Part shown: positions 37,570 to 49,900 of the stretch, piece after piece
Position numbering within the stretch: position 1 is the stretch's first letter
Layout: the number at the start of each line of letters is the position of its first letter
Origin: Sapria himalayana
Lineage: Eukaryota > Streptophyta > Magnoliopsida > Malpighiales > Rafflesiaceae
DNA length: 64,000 nt
Reading direction: 5' to 3'
NCBI GenBank assembly: GCA_029783825.1
Contig: JAREIK010000385.1
Span: 3,020,501-3,084,500, forward strand
The notes under the pieces: model-generated
The model's database searches: none
The model's input: the letters and a program-made list of their open reading frames with translations, nothing else
Told to the model about the DNA's origin: nothing
Translations under genes and position numbers: made by a program

Positions 37570-40500
37570 TATAATGATATTGTTGGAATTATTTTATACT
37601 AAAAGTCATCTTTGGTTGTTTTTCTTTTAACTAGTTTGTATCATTTTCTTGTTCTATATAATGAATTTACAATAAGCTGAATTGCTAGAAATGCATGTCT
37701 TTTATTCTGTATAGTAGATAATTTGGTACATATAGTTTGGCTTACACACTAACGATTGAATCATTAGTTCTTGTGGAATATAAATTTATTATTCAGTATT
37801 TATATAAAATTGAATAATCTATATATAAGATTATAACACAAGATTTCAGTAAATCTATCTTGATTATGAAAAATAGTGAAATTATAATTTCTAGTGCTAG
37901 TACATTTATAAATAATTATTTGGATTAGCAGAGTGTGAGATTTAAAAATAGATTTATGAACTTTATGAATTAGATATTTTTATTAAGTATATAGTTAATA
38001 TTGATTGTTGATGGAATCCATATAATGTCTGAAGAGTTAATGATGCTTCCTCGATGAAGCTTATAAGTTTTGTTATTGTCAAACCATATAATTAGATTTT
38101 AATCAAACATTTCAAATAAGTTAAGTGGAAAGTCTCAAGAAATAATTAAAAATTGATTGAATTAGATTGTCAATAAATTAATTTAATCAATAAATATTTA
38201 TTATCTTAATATGAGAAGTTTAAAAAGTGAAATAACAAAATGCATAAATTATTATTGAATAAGCAAGTGAGTGAAATTATAATTATGTAGTAATATGATT
38301 ATAGTTAATATAAATTATAGTACAATATCATTTATATTGGGAGCTTGAGATCTTATTTTCATAACATTTTTTAGTATCATAATAAATATTTTGAAGATTT
38401 TATTTATTTATTTAGAGTATATATGCATATGTAATTTGAATAATGAATTTGATTTTATTATTAAATCAAAATTTTTTAAGAGTTGTTTTGATTATATATA
38501 TATATATATAATATAATAATAATTAAATATAATGCTTAATATCATTTTTAAATTAAAAGAAAAACAAAACGTCACATTCTTAGATAACATTTAAGAGTTG
38601 ATGTCACGTGTGATTGTTTCTTTTTGATTTTGCTAATAAAAATTGGTATGGACAACTTTGTCTACTATAGTGTCGTCTTCTTTATCAAGAGGTTGAGATG
38701 AATCAGTCATCAATACTTGCTCATTAGAGGTATATTCTTGTTAAAATAATGAGAATTATAATAAAAATAAAACAATCACACCCTATGCACATTATAGCGA
38801 TATAGAGTTTTTAAATCCCCAGTTCACCAGTAATGGTATCAGAGGGACAATGATGATACCCTATGTGACTGGATTATGCAGCTATATTCTTATGGATTAT
38901 TGATTTAAGTGATTATGTGCTTGGATGCATTTCATTTAAGGATTGTAATTATTCACTTATTTTTGGGTGAATTTTCACATGGGGGTGTAAATTTTTTTGA
39001 TGTTGCATTTCACCCTTGAGCACTCATTACCTATGGTGGTAGTCACGGCCAAAAATGGTGCTTGTGGTGGTTCACGTGGCCAATGATGATGCCTATGATG
39101 GTTGACGCAGCCAATGATAGTGCTTCTGGTGGTGGTCGAAGCTGGCGAAGATGCCTATGGTGGTTGGCATGGCCATCAATGATGCCTATAGTGGTGGTAA
39201 TAGTTAGTGATAGTGCACGTGGCTGAACTCATGGTGGTAAAAGCTGAAAATGATGGAGAGAATGCCAAAATTTCCAAATCCTTAGATTTTTGTTGGGGAT
39301 ACTACCCCAAGCCATTAACATTTAATCAGAGAAAATTTGACCCAGTTAAGGATACCAACCCAAGCCCTAAACTTCCTCGTGGAAAGTCTAAAGTTATAGT
39401 ACCTTAAAGCCAAATATTGGACTTATTAAACATTTAGATACAGATGATGCTTAGTCATCGCATATGTTTGGCATGTCCTATGAATATACATGTTGTGACA
39501 TGTATTGTAAATGTATATCTCATGGCATTTTGTTGTGGACGTATATATTATGACATGTCTTTGATTGATCTAGGGGTCATTCCATATGTGCAAGTACAAC
39601 TACAACTACCTAAAATACTTTATTATGATAATGGTAGAGCAGTTGTTAACTCGAGGAACATAGAATACACAAAAAAGAAGTAATACACCAAGCATAAAAA
39701 TCATCTAATAAAAGATTTTATAAAAAGAGGAGATATGATGGTAACAAAAGTAATATCAGCAAACAAACAGCATAAAAATGATCTAATAGTGGAGTAGTAA
39801 TGAAGAGCCTCCAAGCTAAAACTTTTGGCAGATATATGAAAGGTATAGGAGTCAAATGTGTGACATCATGGTTTTATGCCCAAGCTAAAATTTTTGGTTG
39901 TTTTCCTTTTTATTGGTTTATAATATTTTTTTTTGTTTTAATGAACACATTTTAGATGAGCTAAATTTATAAAAAATGCATATATCCTTTATAATGTATA
40001 GTAGATGATCAGATACATGTAAGTATAGAACTAGACAATCTAGCTCTAAGATTGTATCACAAGATTTCAATAAGTCTATCTCAACTATAATGAATGACAA
40101 AGTTCTAACTTCTAGTACTAGTACACTTGTATGTATTGAATATGATCATAATGGTCTTTGGTGTGATTATTTTATACTTACATGTAAAATAAAATATATC
40201 ATTATTATTATAAATACTGTTACTCTTATCATTGAAGTAATTAATATTAATGTGTAATTGTTAATAATTATTTTGATTCATAAAGAGTATGATCTAGGAA
40301 TAGATTTATGAAACTAATGAATTGGATAACTTTATCAAATATATGGTGAATATTAATTACTAATATAATTAATATTATATTAGAAGGATTAAGGGTGCCT
40401 TATTGAGAAATCTTATGAGTTTTGACATTGTCAAACTTTACAGATAGATTTTGATATGATATTTCAAATAAGAAAAGTGGGAAATCCTGAGAAAATAATT

Positions 40501-41040
40501 AAAAAAATAATTGAATTTTATTTTTAGTAATTTAATTCAATTAATAGCTATTTATAAGCATAACACTGAGAATTTAATAAGTATTAAATTTATTTTAAAT
40601 AATTGTGGGAGTACAATTATAATTCTGTAATATTATACATTATAATTAATATAAATTATGATGCAATATAATTTATATTGGGAGCCCAATATCTTATTTA
40701 GACCAAAATTCTTTCCATAATCTTATCTGGTACCATAAAAAATATTTTAAATATTTTACTTATATATTTAGAGTATATGTGCATATATAATCAGGATAAT
40801 TAATTTGATTAGAATCGAATTATTTGATTTTATTATCAAATCAAATTAATTGATTTATATTAAATTAATTTTGATTATATATATATATATATATATAGAA
40901 AATCTATTTAATATCATATTTTTAATTTAAAAAAAAACACAATGTTACATTTTTAAATAATATTTAAGAGTTGATGTGATGTGTGATAGTTTCGTTCTGA
41001 TTTTAATAATATAAATTAGAATAGATGATACTACTCCATT
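37570..41040 (+). mobile_element. Degenerate non-coding LTR retroelement (LARD-like)
   Basis: Two similar AT-rich blocks, about 37570-38820 and 39740-41040, share colinear words such as gtatagtagat-at, aagatttcagtaa-tctatct, gttttg-cattgtcaaac, and ttaagagttgatgt...tgtgat-gtttc. Immediately after the left block comes tggtatcagaggg (38834-38846), the classic initiator-Met primer-binding site. Before the right block is aaaaagaggagat (39723-39735), a polypurine-tract-like run. The ~0.9-kb interior lacks gag/pol and instead holds a ggtggt-catggccaatgatg-tgcct minisatellite (39030-39240). A further partial copy of the left block occurs at about 37138-37440. Exact LTR borders are uncertain. Confidence 0.5.
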
Positions 41041-41450
41041 GTAAACACTCACACATACACACACAATATATTTATATATTTATTTATTTATATACATAAT
41101 TATATATCATGGTATATTATGATATAATCGACTACACACACACACACACACATCATGTTGTGTATGACTACATATCACAAATACATATATAACAATGTTA
41201 AAAAAATTATTTGTTATTTGATGACGTTGCTATTGAGCTAAATAAATTTATGGGTAAATTCAAGTTTTTAAAATTGAGTATACAAAAATTAAATTATTTT
41301 TGGATTTGATGCATTATTCTCCAAATCCAAAAAATAGGGTTTTTTTTTTATTTTTTTTAAAAATTGGTAATTTACCCAAATTTTTCTAAAAAATTGTTCC
41401 CTCTCACTTCGTAACCGCAAATTACTGGAAAGCTCGATGCTTGGTGTGAA
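41041..41450. other. Upstream flank of UGT91-like pseudogene
   Basis: AT-rich with cacaca runs at 41050 and 41135. No promoter element can be supported. Confidence 0.45.
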
Positions 41451-41467
41451 CGGTGAAGGTCTGGAAG

Positions 41468-42877
41468 ATGCCAGTCATAGATCCAGTTCCAGACCTCGAA
41501 AATCAACGAAATTCTTTACCTTCTTCCTCCATGGAAAGCAAGGGCAAGCTGCACATAGTATTGTTTCCATGGCTAGCCATGGGGCATCTGATACCATTTT
41601 TCCAACTATCCAAGCTCTTAGCCGAAAAGGGATGCACCATCTCCTTTGTCAGCACACCGAGAAACCTCAAAAGGCTTCCCAAGGTACCCACAAAACTGTC
41701 CTCTAAGATTAACTTAATCTCCATTCCTCTCCCCAGAATCCCCAACTTGCCACCTTTTGCAGAATCTTCCATTGACTTAGCCTATAACCAGCAGCTTCTT
41801 CTTAAACAGGCCTTTGATTTGCTCAAATCACCATTAACAGTTTTTCTTGAATCATCAAAACCCGATTGGGTAATTTACGATTATGCCTCCCACTGGCTAC
41901 CACTCGTGGCGGCCTCGCTCCATCTTCCCAGAGCTTTCTTTAGCCTCTTCACCGCTGCATTTTTATCCTATCTTGGTCCACCAAGGATGCTCTTAAATGG
42001 CGAGGATTCGAGAGTCAATGCGGAAGATTTCACCGTCGTCCCTAAATGGATCCCTTTTGAATCCAACATTGCGTTCCATCTACACGAGGTGACCAAGTAC
42101 GTGGAGAGAACTAAGGATGCTGAGCATCAGCTGACTGACGCAGTGCGATTTGGTCTTGCGATCGAACTCAGTGACGCGGTTATTGTCAGAAGCTCCCCAG
42201 ACTTGGAACCAGAGTACTTTGATCTTCTCGCCGACCTGTATAAAAAACCAACCATTCCTGTCGGGCTTCTTCCTCCGTCACCAATGGAAGCCCACGGCGA
42301 GCTCGTCGAAGAACAGAGTGCGAGCATTCACGAATGGTTAAACGGACAAAAAACGAAGTCAGTGATCTATGTTGCGCTCGGGACTGAGGTTGATCTAGCG
42401 GAGGAAGAATTGTTCGAGTTGGCCATCGGATTGGAGAAATCGATGTGCCCTTTCTTCTGGGTGCTGCTGAACTCGAAGGGGTCTGGTAGCAACGTGGACA
42501 TGTTCACGTGGGATGGGCTCCACAAGTGGCGATCCTGAGTCACGGCTCGGTTGGCGCTTTCTTGACCCATTGTGGATGGAACTCGGTGATCGAGGGACTC
42601 TCATACGGGAGAGTTCTGGTTATGCTTCCATTTCTGAATGATCAAGGACTTAATGCAAGGTTGTTGCAGAGTAAAAAGATTGGATTGGAATTACCAAGGC
42701 AGGAGAGCGATGGATCATTTACCAGTGATGCAGTAGCAGTGTCTGAGGCTGGCAGTGGGGAATAATGGCGGCGATCAATTGCTGACCACGGCAAGAGAAA
42801 TGCAACGGAGCATTACGGACCCGCAAAAGAACGACCACATGAGTCAAATGCTGATCAGCTTCCTTCACAATCGATAG
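41468..42877 (+). pseudogene. UGT91-like UDP-glycosyltransferase pseudogene
   Basis: Intronless family-1 glycosyltransferase related to UGT91 enzymes, which elongate sugar chains on flavonoids or triterpenes. ATG at 41468 or, closer to the family start, 41531 (MESKGKLHIVLFPWLAMGHL). Conserved N-terminal features follow: catalytic-type His in GHLIPFF, then SFVSTPRNLKRLP and SKPDWVIYDYASHW. The frame stops at 42536 after [13 protein letters not shown], but a shifted frame resumes with [20 protein letters not shown] and the rest of the PSPG box ([11 protein letters not shown] ... LPFLNDQ). The usual 15-20 residues before GWAPQ are missing, so a deletion with frameshift is the likely lesion. A second shift near 42740 is needed to reach the normal tail, TAREMQRS...LISFLHNR and TAG at 42875-42877. 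Two lesions make it non-functional as a full-length enzyme. Confidence 0.88.
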
Positions 42878-42989
42878 AGCCCGCACCATGCTGAATATGT
42901 ATGCATATATGATATTCATAAAAGTGTACGGGCCCGGGAAAACATTCTTGTTAAAGGTAACTGCCCAAGAGCGTTTCTCAACTCTCATG

Positions 42990-43445
42990 ATATATATATA
43001 TGTATGTATGTATATATGTATATATATATATGTACACACACACACATTTATATGTACACACACACACATATATGTACACATCCACACATATGTACACACA
43101 CACACATATATGTACACACACACACATATATGTACACACACACACATATATGCACACACACATACATATATATGTACACACACACACACATATATATGTA
43201 CACACACATTTATATGTACACACACACACATATATGTACACACACACACATATATGTACACACACACACACATATATGTACACACACACATATATGTACA
43301 CACACATTTATATGGACACACACACACACACATATATGTACACACAGACACATATATGTACACACATACACATATATGTACACACACATATATATGTACA
43401 CACAGACACATATATGTACACACACACACATATATGTACACACAC

Positions 43446-43486
<41 letters not shown>

Positions 43487-43500
43487 CACACACACATATA
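42990..43500. repeat. Long compound (TATATGTACACACACACA)n microsatellite
   Basis: About 500 bp of 18-26-bp units combining acacacaca with tatatgtac. Because tgtaca is palindromic both strands stay open in several frames, producing meaningless Tyr/Val/Cys/His/Thr reading frames. TA-rich sequence continues to about 43660. Confidence 0.95.
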
Positions 43501-43938
43501 TATATATTTGCCTCTTAACTCAATATAATTTGTCTCAACTTTGGTAAATAATTATATATACATATAATAATATAACTATACATATATAATCATGTTATAT
43601 AGTCATGTTATATATATACAATATAGTATATAATCATGTTATATATAGTGTAAATAAACTCTCATTATATAATCATGTTGGATTGGCTGGATGCAAAATT
43701 CAACCCTTGTGCAGCAACTTCGAATCCCACCATATATCCCCAGAGTTCTACGGCTAGGATGAGGGTGCCAATCTTTCTCAATGCCCACGGACCATTGGAT
43801 AATGGGCCCCACCACTTTAAGAAAAATAAACATAAAACTAATCACATCTTTTGCCGATCGGACTACCATTATGTTGGTAATTCGACAACTTTAACTTAGC
43901 ATTACAAGAACACCTAGCAGATTTAAAAAAAAGAGAAG
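43501..43938. other. Intergenic between UGT pseudogene and FPG 3' end
   Basis: TA-rich to 43660, then unique sequence. No gene recognised; presumably holds the FPG 3' UTR. Confidence 0.5.
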
Positions 43939-46900
43939 TTATTTCTTTTTGGCCTTTCTTTTAGCACTGGAAGTTTTTGCATATGTGCCTGCTGGTTTGT
44001 TCTTCTTCATTCCATCTTCCTCCTTGGAGCATCTCTCAGAAGTTTCATGGCTTTCTTGTTTCTTGGTTTTATCACCTTCATAATCACCATCCTCATCTTC
44101 TTTGCTTGATCGTTGATTAGCCTTGTTCTCTGCCTCCTTCACTAGGTCTCGTTTTCTCTTTGATTTTTGGTTCTGTGGTTTGTCCTCTTCCTTGTTGGTT
44201 TTCATTCCGTTTAGCTTTTGTAACTCAGGCACATAGGCAGTTGTCTGTAAGCAGGGGGTGGGGAAAATTGATTATCACGTAGCAATAGGATTCCTCAGAT
44301 TATCAGCCTATCTAAAAGAACAAGGCACAGTTTCACGCAGACATACCCTACCACCAGCTTTGATAAAATCAATCTTCTTCCCTGCCACAACCAACAGCAT
44401 GGTTAGCTGCTTACTGATTTGCCAACAGGTATTGCTAACAAAATAATAACTTTTGCGTTTTGATTAGCTTAGTGATATTCTCTTGCTGCCTCCTTAAGTC
44501 GGGTATATTTGGTAATTTGCCTCGTATTGCACTCAAGGTGTGCAATTATACAAATACTAACATACTGTGTTGGATGCATATGCTGGAGGATATGACTTGG
44601 AAATTTGATTATATTTGGGGAAAAAAAATACTGGGGACGATTGATCACTTAGAAAATTCTTGTATTAGATGCATATGCTGGAGATTATGCATTGAGAAAT
44701 TTGAAAGTTAACTATGTCTGGGCAAGAAAAATATTGGGATGATTGATCACTTGAGAAATTCTTATGTTAAAATTAAATTCATATACTGGATATTATGCCT
44801 TGGAAAGTTTAAAAGTTAACTATATTTAGGCAAGAAAAGTACTGTGATAATTGATCACTAAAAAAATTCTTGTGTCAGATACAAATATTTGAGATTATGT
44901 CTTGAAAATTTTAAAAAGTAACTAAGGCTTAGTAATAAAAATACTGAGATGATTGATTACTTAAAAAATTCTTGTATTAGATATATATGTTGAAGATCAA
45001 GTCTTGAAAACTCTAAAATTTAACTATGTTTGGACAAGAAAAGTACTTGGATGATTGATCACTTAGAAAATTCTTATATTAGATACATATGTTAGAGATC
45101 ATGACTTGAAAAATTTGAAAGTTAACTATGTTTGGACAAGAAAAGTACTTGGATGATTGATCACTTAGAAAATTCTTATATTAGATACATATGCTAGAGA
45201 TCATGACTTGAAAAATTTGAAAGTTAACTATGTTTGGACAAGAAAAGTACTTGGATGATTGATCACTTAGAAAATTCTTATATTAGATACATATGTTAGA
45301 GATCATGACTTGAAAAATTTGAAAGTCTAACTATGTTTGGGCTAGAAAAGTACTGAGGTGATTAATCACTTTGAAAATTATTATGTCATCTACATATGTT
45401 AGAGATCATGACTTGAAAAATTTGAAAGTTAACTATGTTTGGACAAGAAAAATACTTGAATGATTGATCACTTAGAAAATTCTTATATTATATACATATG
45501 TTAGAGATCATGCCTTAAAAATTTTAAAAGTTAACTATGTTTGGACAAGAAAAGTACTTGGATGATTGATCACTTAGAAAATTCTTATATTAGATACGTA
45601 TGTTAGAGATCATGACTTGAAAAATTTGAAAGTCTAACTATGTTTGGGCTAGAAAAGTACTGAGGTGATTAATCACTTTGAAAATTATTATGTCATCTAC
45701 ATATGTTAGAGATCATGACTTGAAAAATTTGAAAGTTAACTATGTTTGGACAAGAAAAATACTTGAATGATTGATCACTTAGAAAATTCTTATATTATAT
45801 ACATATGTTAGAGATCATGCCTTAAAAATTTTAAAAGTTAACTATGTTTGGACAAGAAAAGTACTTGGATGATTGATCACTTAGAAAATTCTTATATTAG
45901 ATACGTATGTTAGAGATCATGACTTGAAAAATTTGAAAGTCTAACTATGTTTGGGCTAGAAAAGTACTGAGGTGATTAATCACTTTGAAAATTATTATGT
46001 CATCTACATATGTTAGAGATCATGACTTGAAAAATTTGAAAGTTAACTATGTTTGGACAAGAAAAATACTTGAATGATTGATCACTTAGAAAATTCTTAT
46101 ATTATATACATATGTTAGAGATCATGCCTTAAAAATTTTAAAAGTTAACTATGTTTGGACAAGAAAAGTACTTGGATGATTGATCACTTAGAAAATTCTT
46201 ATATTAGATACATATGTTAGAGATCATGACTTGAAAAATTTGAAAGTTAACTATGTTTGGACAAGAAAAGTACTTGGATGATTGATCACTTAGAAAATTC
46301 TTATATTATATACATATGTTAGAGATCATGCCTTAAAAAATTTGAAAGTTAACTATGTTTGGACAAGAAAAGTACTTGGATGATTGATCACTTAGAAAAT
46401 TCTTATATTAGATACATATGTTAGAGATCATGACTTGAAAAATTTGAAAGTTAACTATGTTTGGACAAGAAAAGTATTTAGATGATTGATCACTTAGAAA
46501 ATTTTTATATTATATACATATGTTAGAGATCATGACTTGAAAAATTTGAAAGTTAACTATGTTTGGACAAGAAAAATACTTGAATGATTGATCACTTAGA
46601 AAATTCTTATATTATATACATATGTTAGAGATCATGCCTTAAAAATTTTAAAAGTTAACTATGTTTGGACAAGAAAAGTACTTGGATGATTGATCACTTA
46701 GAAAATTCTTATATTAGATACATATGTTAGAGATCATGACTTGAAAAATTTGAAAGTTAACTATGTTTGGACAAGAAAAGTATTTAGATGATTGATCACT
46801 TAGAAAATTTTTATATTATATACATATGTTAGAGATCATGACTTGAAAAATTTGAAAGTTAACTATGTTTGGACAAGAAAAGTATTTAGATGATTGATCA

Positions 46901-49900
46901 CTTAGAAAATTTTTATATTATATACATATGTTAGAGATCATGACTTGAAAAATTTGAAAGTTAACTATGTTTGGACAAGAAAAATACTTGAATGATTGAT
47001 CACTTAGAAAATTCTTATATTATATACATATGTTAGAGATCATGCCTTAAAAATTTTAAAAGTTAACTATGTTTGGACAAGAAAAGTACTTGGATGATTG
47101 ATCACTTAGAAAATTCTTATATTAGATACGTATGTTAGAGATCATGACTTGAAAAATTTGAAAGTCTAACTATGTTTGGGCTAGAAAAGTACTGAGGTGA
47201 TTAATCACTTTGAAAATTATTATGTCATCTACATATGTTGGAGATTATGTCTTAATGCAATGCCAAGTGATTTCATCCAAGAACAGTGGGCCTCGAATTG
47301 GATATGTATCAGCTACAGGTTCTCTAACTTTTTAGGAGTAAGACTGTTGAGGTGTTAACCTCTGAGACCCTAGTCCTAAGCTAAATCGGGAGTCTTGCGC
47401 AGCGTTGGGTACGAACTCCAACTGAAATTGCACTAGAAAATTCTCCAAGAAAAGAGAAAATCTACGAGAAAGGGGTGGTGAGGAGGCAAACCATCAAGAA
47501 GAGCCAACGTGGGTTTTGTTTCACGAAAATGAAAAATCCAAGAACTTGGGAACAAAGAAGAATCTGCCCCAACTTGCACAGCTTTTTCAGCAACCTGTAG
47601 AGAGTATTTGGGAGGAGATCAAGAGATTGCTACCATCAAAAGGATTGTCTCACCATTAACTTCCCCAGGCCTCTTTCCCCACCGAAAATGAAATAACCAT
47701 TCCGGAGGAAAGTGGGCGCATTCACCATTCACCTCCACCGCAAACAGAATGACCTACACATGCATTGGCTTCTATGTTTCCATAAAAAAAAATGCATGTT
47801 CCATTAAAACCAAAATATAAAAAACGCAGGATTGTCTCTCCAACCTCCTTGATGAGGCCGTGCATGGCCGCACAGCTTTCTTTGGACAACCTGGATGAGA
47901 TCTCCAATGGATGAATTCTGGCCTGCAGCAACGCTCATAATCATCAAATTGGCAACAATTGTTTTCAAAATGATGGATGCGATTACTCAAATATTAGCTC
48001 ACCGGATCTCACAACAGCTTCAAATTTAATGTTAAATGTGTTTTTGCAAGAACAGTACTGTGATGAGTGATCACCTGAGAAGTGCTTTTACTGCACATAT
48101 ATGTTAAAGATAACGTCTTGGTGTGATGATAAATATTTTCATCCAAAAATACTAAAAAATTCATGCGAGAGAAGATGCAGGCGAAAATAAATTTATATCA
48201 TAAAAAAATTTAAAATTTATAAAAAATAAAAATTATCCTGATCAAATTTATTTATTATGACTTCACCAATTTCTATTTCAGATTCCTTAATTATTGATAC
48301 ACTAGTCAATAGTAACTTTATTAATAAATCATTCTGTTTTCATTATTTTTTTTTTTTCAATTTCACTCAGTATTATAGTAACTTTGTTCTCTATTCCTCT
48401 ATTCCTTAATTCACTATAATTTTATTTATTTGTAAGATGTAAAAACTTTGAGAAAGATATATTTTGAAATTAAGCAGGGTGGCTATAATTTTTTTTCTCA
48501 TTCAGCAAGATGTGCCTTACAATATGATAACTCATATAGTATCATACAAAAACTTCTTATCCTGTCCACTAGACTGATGTGAGTAATGATCTATCCGAAC
48601 TGATACACAAATAAGTTTGAGATTAGTATAAATGAAAATTAAGCAGGGTTAATATATTTTATTATTTTTATTTATGATTATACGTGATTTACATGTATGT
48701 TTTTTTTTTTATAATAAATTATAATTTTTTTCTATTTTTCAAATTTTTTATAATATAATTATAGAATTCTCCAAGAGAGAAATAAACTATGACACTGAAA
48801 ATCAAAACAATAATATATATTAAGGCAACCCACAAGTTATGTTAACATAACTTGAAAGGAAAAGTACAATAAGCTAAAAAAAACAATAATACATTTTGCC
48901 AGGTTGGTGCATACAAGTCCAAAACATTAAGCTTAAAAAAAAAAAGAATATAAGCTGAAATCTCTTCAAGATATTCATAAAAAAGAATTAAGCTTAAAAA
49001 TCACTTTGACATCATAGCTCCTCTAAAAGAAAAAAAAATCCATATATTATATAAGATCGGGTAATACTCCAACTCATATAAGTAATAGAGTCAACTACAT
49101 AGTTTACATCAAATATCAAACTAGGTGATGTCCTACAAAAATTTTGCAAACCATATTCTCTAAGAATGTTTTATGTAATATAGTGCCTTCTGCAATTAAC
49201 AAATTATGTCTAACTGTACTTCTCTAGACTCAAGTGATTGTTCCATATACACAACTTCCTCAAGAGTATCATAAAGAAAAATATTTTAAACATCTAACTA
49301 GCACATCCTTTATTTGTGAGATTCTTCAAAAAAATAAAAATTTATACAAAGACCATCTTGGCTATCAAAAAGAAATTGTCCTAATAATTCTTACTGAACG
49401 TCAAAGCAAATTATCATGCGACAAGTCTTGTCTTAAGATCATCTAACTTTTCACTCAGACATATCTTCACAATAAACATCCACTTGCAACCAACAACAAA
49501 TCTTCATGTAGGTTGTGATACTGATTCTAAGCCTTATTATAGAGGACGAGGTCTATTTTTTCCAAAATGGACTATTATTATCCTTGATGAAATATCTCAA
49601 AAAGAGACATACATAGCCTAATACCATTAAGAGAATAAGTAAAAGAAACAAAAAAAAAAATAAAGTAGATATATATACGACAATATCTATGAGATAGGGT
49701 ATATAGTACAACTTCCTTATATGTTTTAAATAATGATCAAAATGTCAAGAATAGAAAAATTTGTTGTAGGATCATCAAGCTCCTCAATAGACTAGTCTAT
49801 GATTTGAGCAAGCTCTGTATGTCTCCTCATCCTAATATAGGTCATAGGTTTTGGGTGGTTAGATCTCTCAATCTATGACTCATCTTTAATCTGAACTAGA

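Noticed and set aside
38950..39420. Possible small protein gene (66 codons) at 39207
   Set aside because: Lies in the minisatellite-bearing interior of an LTR element and matches nothing known.
42888..43547. Long Tyr/Val/Cys/His/Thr frames on both strands
   Set aside because: Pure microsatellite translation with no protein-like composition.
44620..47250. Regular repeats considered as a CRISPR-like array
   Set aside because: Units of ~102 bp are contiguous without unique spacers and the context is a plant intron, so it is a satellite.
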